Of a stretch of DNA of 64,000 bases, positions 57,021 through 64,000 are shown in pieces. The stretch is from Euryodendron excelsum. Its lineage: Eukaryota > Streptophyta > Magnoliopsida > Ericales > Pentaphylacaceae. Numbering within the stretch: position 1 is the stretch's first letter; each line of letters starts with the position of its first letter. Position numbers and translations under genes: made by a program. The DNA lies in NCBI GenBank assembly GCA_033060915.1, contig CM065389.1:25162501-25226500 (forward strand), given 5' to 3'. The notes under the pieces were generated by a model, which saw only the letters and a list, made by a program, of their open reading frames with translations, was not told the origin of the DNA and searched no databases.

Positions 57021-58600
57021 TGATGATAACAAACCATTATGTTGTTTTTTTTTTAATGAATTTACTATATGTGCAGAGAGTATTTGTTAATTCTATTCAC
57101 ACTTTGCTTAAGAATGATTATAATGAAAGATGTGATTAGAAGATGGTTTTGGAAGCTTGAAAAATAAGTTTGAATAAATTAGATGATTGATTGGTCAACC
57201 TTATAAGAAAATAATTAGGATAATCTCATTCTCAAAGAAATTGAAAGTGCCCGAGTTGATCAACAATCATTGAAGAAAGAAGACATGCTTTGAAGGCATA
57301 TTATGGTGGATTGAAGAACTTGAAGATCGATAGAAGAACCTTACAAAGAAATTAATTGATCAACTTTATCTAGAAGAAATTGCAGGTGCTTTACATATTC
57401 AAGTTTATTTGAAAAAGGAGTTCTGAAGACATTATGACTTGAACGCTTTAGTGGATCAATTAAAGAAGCTACTAAAGTGACTAAAGCAATTTGGATCAAG
57501 AAACAGAGATACTGACACCTCTCATAGAAGCTGACACCTTCTGGACGTCTGACCTTGAAGAACTGAACTAGAAAGCAGCATGTGTCGACACCCTAAATGA
57601 AAGTCAACACCTATAGTTCCAAAGAGCACGAGTAAGAGAAATGAAGCAGTACGTGTCGACACCCTATATGAGAGTCGACACCTATGGTTCCAGAGAGCTC
57701 GGGTAAGAAAAATGAAGCAACAAGTGTCGACATCCTATATAAGAGTCGACACTTATGGTTCTAGAGAGCCCAGGTAAAAGAACTGAAGTAATAAATGTTG
57801 ACACCTAATACGAGAGTTGACACCTGAACGGCAAAGAGAAGAGAATTGAAGAAGCAAGTGTCGACACCCAATATGAGAGTCGACACCTGGATGAAGTCTG
57901 GGCAGTTGTAACTGTAACTTTTTTGAACATTCTGCAGAGATCATTTCTCATTAAATGCAGAATCAATTACTTCCAACAACTGAAAATGGTACAAGACCAT
58001 ATATACATGATCTATAAAGCATTTATATAGAAGAATACAAAATCATAAAGGCTATACATCATATTTGCCAACATTCTCTGCTCTTCACTGCTATATTCTT
58101 CTATTCCTCTACTGTGAGGTCATTAATTGAGTTAAAACTGATACATTTACTCCTTGAGAGTGTACCCATTGTATTATACTCCTTTATCATTAGGTTAGGT
58201 TTTAACCTGTAAATTTGAGTGATTCATGGACAAAAACACTTGGGGTTTGAGGGTTTGGGGTAAACTCTTATAAAAAGTGAGTTGGCACTTGGAGAAACAG
58301 CAATCTGTGTAAAGAAGACTTTTACATAGTGGAGGATCCCCTTGAAGGAATCAAGGAAGAAAGGAAGTAGTCACGTAGGCAAAGGAACATTAAACCTCTA
58401 TAAAATCTAGGTGTCTTACTTGCTCTGTTTTGTTTTTTGCACTACATTATCTTGCTTACTGCATTACATTGACGAGCTTACATTTATATCCTGCCTTGAT
58501 TTACTGTTCCATTCATTCTTATATTTTTCATATTGGTTTTATTGCCTTAAATTTGAAAAACCCAATTCACCCCCTCTTGGGTTATTGTTTCGGGCCAACA
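57021..58600 (+). mobile_element. 5' LTR of the Copia element (start truncated)
   Basis: Ends CGGGCCAACA at 58600. TATA-like catatatacatg near 58000-58012 and tttatatagaag near 58022-58033. Homologous in its second half to the solo LTR at 11390-13496 (acttttacatagtgga, cacgtaggcaaagg, ttcaccccctcttggg). The first bases are missing at the junction with the TR-GAG fragment. Confidence 0.7.
57583..57893 (+). repeat. 71-bp minisatellite with GTGTCGACAC palindrome
   Basis: Units start at 57583, 57654, 57725, 57796 and 57859 (spacing 71, 71, 71, 63). Each has tgtcgacaccctatatgaga followed by gtcgacacct. The core GGTGTCGACACC is self-complementary, and a CG-to-CA/TG change is seen in several copies. 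Confidence 0.85.
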
Positions 58601-58602
58601 AT

Positions 58603-58614
58603 TGGCATCAGAGC
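58603..58614 (+). other. Primer-binding site, tRNA-iMet type
   Basis: TGGCATCAGAGC starts two bases after the LTR end; one difference from the usual TGGTATCAGAGC. Confidence 0.85.
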
Positions 58615-58655
58615 AAGTGCTCTTCATATAGGCTTAACATTCTAAGAGTAGATAT

Positions 58656-59959
58656 ATGGGAACCAATATTGAATTCTCTCTTGGAGAAGGTCAATCCACA
58701 AATAAACCCCTTTTGTTTAATGGAACTAATTATAACTATTGGAACAACCGTATGAGAATTTACATTCAATCAGTAAATTATAAATTATGGAGGATTATTG
58801 TAAATGGTCTCAAGATCCCTACCAAAATAATAAAAACAGTAGCAATTGTTAAAACTGAAGATGAATGGGATGAAGATGACTTTAAATTTTTACAAGCTAA
58901 TGCTAAAGCCATGAATTTACTTTACTGTGCATTGGATCCAAATGAATTTAATAGAGTCTCTACATGTGATTCAACTAAGGAAATTTGGGATAGATTGGAA
59001 GTAACTCATGAAGGTACAAATTAAGGGAAGGAATCCAAAATAAATATTCTTGTGCATAATTATGAGCTTTTTGGAATGAGAACTGGTGAATCTATCACTG
59101 AAATGTTTACACGATTCACTAATATTATCAATGGACTAAAATCTCTTAGAAGAATTTATCTTAACAGTGAGTAGATTAGGAAGATCTTTAGATCCTTACC
59201 AAAAACATAAGAAGCAAAAGTGACAGTAATTCAAGAAGCAAAAGATCTCAACACCTTACCACTTGAAGAGCTTCTAGGCTCTCTAATAACATATGAGCTA
59301 ACATAGAAACAACATGCTGAAAAAGAAGAGAACAAAAGAAAGAAGACTGTTGCATTCAAATCTACCACTCTGGAGAGTGAATTTGATAGTGATAAAGAAA
59401 ATAAAAAAGAACTTGCCTTAATCATAAGGAAGTTCAAGAAATTCATCAGAAGAAGATGGAAAGGAGGAAAGAAGCAAGAGCCTAAAGGAGATTTTAGCAA
59501 TAATTGTTCTACACTTATTTGCTTTGAATATAAAAAGCTTAGACATATAAAGGCAAATTGTCCTCAACTGAGAAGAAAGGAAAGAAAGGTAAAGAAAGAA
59601 AAGCATTGATAGTAACCTAGAGTGATAATGAAGAATTTAAATCTGAAGAACCTGAGGCATCAAAAGTGGCCACCTTATGCTTAATAGCTCAAGAGGAAGA
59701 AGCTGAGGTATTATCTTCTAAAAATTCAAAATTTTGCTTTGATGAACTACAAGATGCATTTGATGATCTACTTACTGAATTTAAGAAATCTAGTATAAAG
59801 AATAGTATTCTTAAAAAGATGATTGCTTCTCTTATAAAAGAAAATGAGGATTTACAATCTGCAAATAATCTTTTAAAAAGGAAAATTGCTATTTTGAAAG
59901 AAAAAGTGAAAGATCTAGACAAATCTCTTGCCAAGTGTGTTGAAGGAAAGAAAAATTAG
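58656..59959 (+). pseudogene. Copia gag pseudogene
   Basis: Starts ATG at 58656 (MGTNIEFSLGEGQST), followed by LLFNGTNYNYWNNRMR and the UBN2-type gag domain (MNLLYCALDPNEFN, IWDRLEVTHEGTN). Stops fall at 59022, 59173, 59206, 59305 and 59607. The zinc knuckle at about 59518-59560 reads CFEYKKLRHIKANC: the second cysteine has become tyrosine and the glycine before His is arginine, so RNA binding by this finger would be lost. A coiled-coil-like C-terminal part (59666-59959; LQSANNLLKRKIAILKEKV) follows. Homologous to the gag of the TR-GAG-like element at 14201-15172. Confidence 0.8.
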
Positions 59960-60189
59960 ACACTATCCTTGGAAGGAAAAAAATGTTTTCTTAACAAAGC
60001 TGGGATTACGCACAATCCTTTCAAAAATGAAAAGGTTTCTAAAAATTAGTTTAATGAACCTTTCGAAAAAAAACTCAGATTAGATGCTATTATTGCCACA
60101 CAAAAAAAAGGACGTAAGGCTTATCAATGTTTTCTTATAAACAAATCATATGTTGCAAAAGAAACTAATCCCCATGGACCCAAGATGAT

Positions 60190-63100
60190 TTGGGTGCCAA
60201 AGATCAAAGTTTAAACTGTCTTTTGCATATATGTCTTCAAGCTAAATCAAGAAAGGACCACTGGTACTTGGACAGTGGATGTTCAAGACATATGACTAGT
60301 GATGAATCACAATTCACCTGTCTCACGACAAAGGATAGAGGCTTAGTAACCTTTGGAGACAATATAGCAAATGCAAGACTATTGGGATTGGAAGTATTGG
60401 TCAAGACTCTTCAAACTCCATTAAAAATGTTTTACTTGTTAAAGGTATGAATCATAATCTTTTAAGTATTAGTCAGCTATATGATAAAGGTTTTTAAGTG
60501 ATTTTTGAATCATCTCATTATATGGTAGTAAACATCAATGACAACAAAACCATATTGCATGGACATAGACAAGGCAACATATACATTTTTTTATTATTTA
60601 AATGACTTATCCTCTTGCAAAATCAAGTGCTTTGCAGCTGTGAATAGTGATGATAGCTGGTTGTGGCATAAGAGGCTTGGTCATACAAGCATGAGTATTA
60701 TTTCAAACGTTTATAGAAAGGATTTAGTAAATGGTCTTCCCAAACTTATTTTTGAGAAAAACAAAATTTGTGATGCTTATCAAAAAGGGAAGCAAACAAG
60801 AGTTTCATTCACATCAAAAAATGTGATTTCAACATCAATGCCTCTACAACTATTACACATGAATTTATTTAGACCAACTAGAACTCTTAGCATGGGAGGT
60901 AACTAATATGCTTTGGTTATTGTTGATGATTACTCAAGATTTACATAGACTTTCTTTCTTGCTCATAAGGATGAGACTATACTTGTTTTCATAAAATTTT
61001 ACAAAAATGTTCAAAATGAAAAAAGACCTTATCATCACTGCTATAAGGACTGACCATGGTACAAAATTTGATTACAAGTCTTTTGAAATGTTTTGTGATG
61101 AAAATGACTTTGAGCACAATTTTTTTGCTCCTAGAACAACTCAACAAAATAGGGTTGTTGAGAGAAAGAATAGAACCTTGGAAGAAATGGCTAAAACCTT
61201 GCTTTGTGAAAATGGTTTACCAAAATATTTTTTGGGCAAAAGCTGTGAACACAACCTACAATGTTTTGAACAGAATTTTATTTAGAAAAATTTTAGAAAA
61301 GACTTCATATGAGTTATGGAAAGGAAGAAAACCAAATGTTTCTTATTTTAAGGCATTTGGAAGCAAATGTTTTGTTTTAAATAACAACAATGACAATCCT
61401 GATAAGTTTGATGCCAAATTTGATGAGAGAATTTTTCTTGGTTACTCTACTCATAGTAAAGCATATAAAGTGTTTAACAAAAGGACTTTAGTTGTTGAAG
61501 AATCAATACATGTTACTTTTGATGAGGCTAACAATATGTCTAGAAAGGATGAAGATGATGATGTAGATGGTGTGGAACAAAACACAGATAATTTTTCTAT
61601 CAATCCAAGCTCAAAAAAAGCAGCACAACAAGAGAAAGAAGTACAAGGCAGCTCATCACAATAAGAAGTTGAAGACCAAGGATTACCAAAGGAGTGATAA
61701 TTTGTCCACAACCATTCACAAGATTAAATTAGGTGATCTTTCACAAGGGGTAAGAACAAGGTCATCCCTTAAAAATATATGTAACCACTTTGCATTTCTT
61801 TCATATTTTGAACCAAAATATTTTTAAGAAGCAAAGAACAATGAATTTCGAATTTTGACTATGCAAGATCAACTAAATCAATTTGAAAGAAATGAAGTTT
61901 GGAATCTAGTGCCTAGACCTCAAGATCATTTTGTCATTAGAACAAAATGAATTTTTAGAAATAAAATGGATGAATCTGGAATTGTTGTGAGAAATAAAGG
62001 TAGATCGTAGCTCAAGGATATAGTCCAGAGGAAGGCATTAATTTTGATGAAACATATGCACCAATAGCTAAATTAGAAGCTATAAGAATGTGGCTTGTCT
62101 TTGCATGTTTTAAAGATTTCAAACTCTATCAAATGGATGTAAAAAGTGCATTCTCAAATGGTTTCATTTCTGAAGAAGTATATATAGAATAGCCCCCTAG
62201 TTTTGAAAATCCCAAATTCCCATATCATGTTTGTAAATTAACAAAGACACTTTATGGTTTAAAGCAAGCTCCAAGGGAAATATTGAGTAACTTTTTTATT
62301 AACAATGATTTTTCAAGAGGAAAAGTTGATACAACTCTTTTTATAAAAACAAAGGGTTATAATATGCTTGTTGTGCAAATATACGTAGATGATATCATTT
62401 TTCGTTCTACTAATGATAAGCTCTGCAAAGAGTTTGTAAAGTGTATGCATAGTGAGTTTGAAATGAGTATGATGAAAGAGCTAAATTACTTCCTCGGGCT
62501 CCAAATTAAACAATCAAAGGAAGAAATTTTTATAAGTCAAGCCAAGTACATCAAGGATTTACTGAAAAGATTTGAAATGAGAATTCAAAGCCCTTAGGCA
62601 CACCCATGAGCACATCAACCAAACTGGACAGTGATGAAGGATGTAAATTTATTGATACTAAATTATTCAAAATCATGATTGGATCTCTGTTGTATTTAAC
62701 TGCTAGTAGACCTAACATCTTGTTTAGTGTATGTATGTGTGCAAAGTTTCAAGCCAATCCTAAGGAGTCTCATATTATGGTTGTTAAAAGGATTTTTAAA
62801 TATCTTTAAAATACTCCAAATTTGGGTTTATGGTACCCAAAGGGTACATCTTTTGATTTTATAGGCTACTCAAACGCAGACTATGCAGGTAGCAAAGTTG
62901 AGAGGAAGAGCACTAGTAGCTCTTGCCAATTTCTTGAAAATATGTTGGCTTCTTGGTTCAACAAGAAACAAAATTATGTTGCATTGTCCACAATAAAAGC
63001 TAAGTACATAGCTGCTGGAAGCAGCTATACTCATGTTCTTTGGATCAAACATCAATTAGAAGATTTTAGACTTTCCTTTGATCATATTCCTGTTAGGTGT

Positions 63101-63328
63101 GACAATACTAGTGCCATTAATCTGAGTAAGAATCTCATCCAGCATTCTCGCACTAAGCATATTGAGATCAGACATCATTTGATTAGAGTTCATGTGCATA
63201 GAGGTGATATCAAACTGGATTTTATTAAAACTGAGCATCAATTAGCTGATATTTTTATTAAACCTGTTGGTGAAGATAGATTTTGCATGATTCGAACAGA
63301 ATTGGGCATGTGTAATCCTGTGAATTAA
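60190..63328 (+). pseudogene. Copia pol pseudogene (protease, integrase, RT, RNase H)
   Basis: Protease: WYLDSGCSRHMTS at about 60262-60300, with the D-S-G active site. Integrase zinc finger: WLWHKRLGH (about 60658) and KICDAYQKGKQ, where the second Cys is lost. Integrase core: DDYSRFT (about 60926), TDHGTKF (61039), VVERKNRTLEEM (61158). RT: QMDVKSAFSNGF (about 62132), YGLKQAPR, and the catalytic YVDDIIF (62382). RNase H: SNADYAGSKVERKSTS (62872), LSTIKAKYIAA, where the usual catalytic Glu is Lys, and DNTSAINLSKN; it ends CNPVN at 63328. Frameshifts near 61010-61290 and 62007, and several stops. This copy cannot encode an active polyprotein. Confidence 0.85.
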
Positions 63329-63828
63329 TTATTCTCTAAGTTATTTGCATGTTTAAATGTTTATATGAATGCCATGTATTTGCTTGCTTTTATGATTTCT
63401 CTAATTGCATATTAGTTAGGGGCATATAACTGTTTTACATGACTACAGAGGTGTCAACACCTTTTATAAGAGTCGACACCTACTGCGTTTAATTTGGGTA
63501 AAATGGTCTCTGGAGTGTAAGGTGTTGACACCATGTGCTTCATGTGCCAACACTCGTTTAAAATTATTAAAAAACAAAAAGGAGATACACTTTTCTTTTG
63601 GCCCAAGGTGTCAACTCTTATAAAGGGTGTCGATACCCCAGCGCATATACATACATATTATATATTTACATATATAAAACCCTCAAGCCCTGAAATGTTG
63701 ACCTAACTCTCTTATCTCGCTCTTGATAAAATCTCATTCTGAAATTCCCTGTTCAAAATTTTTTGAATCTCTTCCATTACCCACTTAAATCCGTCATTCC
63801 CTCTCAATTTTCCATAACTGTTCCAAAA
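63329..63828 (+). other. Spacer after pol, with GTGTCGACAC-type motifs
   Basis: Contains ggtgtcaacacc (63451), agtcgacacc (63471), ggtgttgacacc (63521) and aaggtgtcaactcttataa (63605), variants of the motif repeated in the LTR. TATA-like tatatatttacatatataaa at about 63659-63678 may serve a downstream transcript. Confidence 0.5.
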
Positions 63829-63829
63829 G

Positions 63830-64000
63830 GGCTCCCAAAACTGCTTATATAATAAAGAAGAAGAAGAACACTTCTTCAAGGAAATCCATAGAGAAGTCTA
63901 CACTAGTGAAGAAGGGAAACGAAAAAGGAAAAGACATTGCAGAGTCCTCAAAGGTTTCAAAGAAGAGAAAGGTCACTGATGAGTCCTCAAGGGTTTCAAG
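63830..64000 (+). pseudogene. Start of an extra ORF downstream of pol (partial)
   Basis: An open frame reads (A/R)APKTAYIIKKKK, then KSIEKSTLVKKGN, then ESSKVSKKRKVTDESS up to the window edge. The likely start codon is AGG here (aaaagggctccc), apparently a mutated ATG. It is strongly basic, with a KKRK cluster like a nuclear localisation signal. SIRE-like Copia elements often carry an additional ORF in this place; what this one encodes cannot be judged from 55 residues. Confidence 0.4.

Larger units (their letters stand above)
57021..64000 (+). mobile_element. Copia element (SIRE-like), long but decayed, runs off the window
   Basis: Order: 5' LTR, PBS, gag, protease, integrase, reverse transcriptase, RNase H, spacer, start of an extra ORF. 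The integrase-before-RT order defines Ty1/Copia; the extra reading frame after pol and the LTR end signature (ttcaccccctcttgggtt) suggest the SIRE/Maximus side of the superfamily. There are many stops and frameshifts. The 3' LTR would be right of the window. Confidence 0.85.

Overview
The window is nuclear DNA of a flowering plant, most likely a eudicot. It is AT-rich, has spliced plant gene exons, and is dominated by plant-type LTR retrotransposons nested in one another. I recognise one host gene; nearly everything else is transposable element, much of it broken by stops, deletions and later insertions.

Layout. 1-700: 3' fragment of a LINE. 4480-7706, minus strand: two exons of a nuclear gene for a chloroplast photosystem I assembly factor (PYG7/Ycf37 type), entering at its 5' end near 7706 and running off towards the left edge; its TPR-coding exons are not in the window. 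7.7-9.8 kb: AT-rich intergenic DNA with one dispersed repeat and a 61-bp tandem duplication. 9838-11006: 5' LTR, primer-binding site and leader of a truncated Copia element. 11007-13634: a tandem TRIM-like array split by a 2.1-kb solo LTR (11390-13496). 13635-17441: a pol-less, gag-only Copia-type element (TR-GAG-like).

18.7-56.0 kb is a nest of very long-LTR Ty3/Gypsy elements of the Ogre/Tat type. An outer plus-strand LTR (18695-37790) carries a 739-bp solo LTR with target duplication CGGGC, a 1.56-kb solo LTR, and an 11.5-kb plus-strand element (25828-37307) bracketed by ATGAG. Abutting it is a minus-strand element (37791-55974) with 3' LTR, polypurine tract, a nearly intact gag, PBS and a truncated 5' LTR. 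It has no detectable pol, but has a plus-strand (antisense) spliced ORF with plant-mobile-domain features. Its 3' LTR is split by a 4934-bp solo LTR with a perfect ACTAG duplication.

55975-57020: a second TRIM array joined to a piece of the TR-GAG LTR, with the same junction as at 13635. 57021-64000: a decayed but long Copia element (SIRE-like: LTR, PBS, gag, protease, integrase, RT, RNase H, and the start of an extra ORF after pol), cut by the window edge.

No CRISPR, tRNA or rRNA gene was found. The most interesting items are the pol-less Tat element with an antisense PMD gene and its own promoter/intron structure, the conserved GTGGC-type dyads upstream of the TATA boxes, the tRNA-like pol III boxes in the TRIM units, and the duplicated TRIM/TR-GAG junction. 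All alignments were done by eye.
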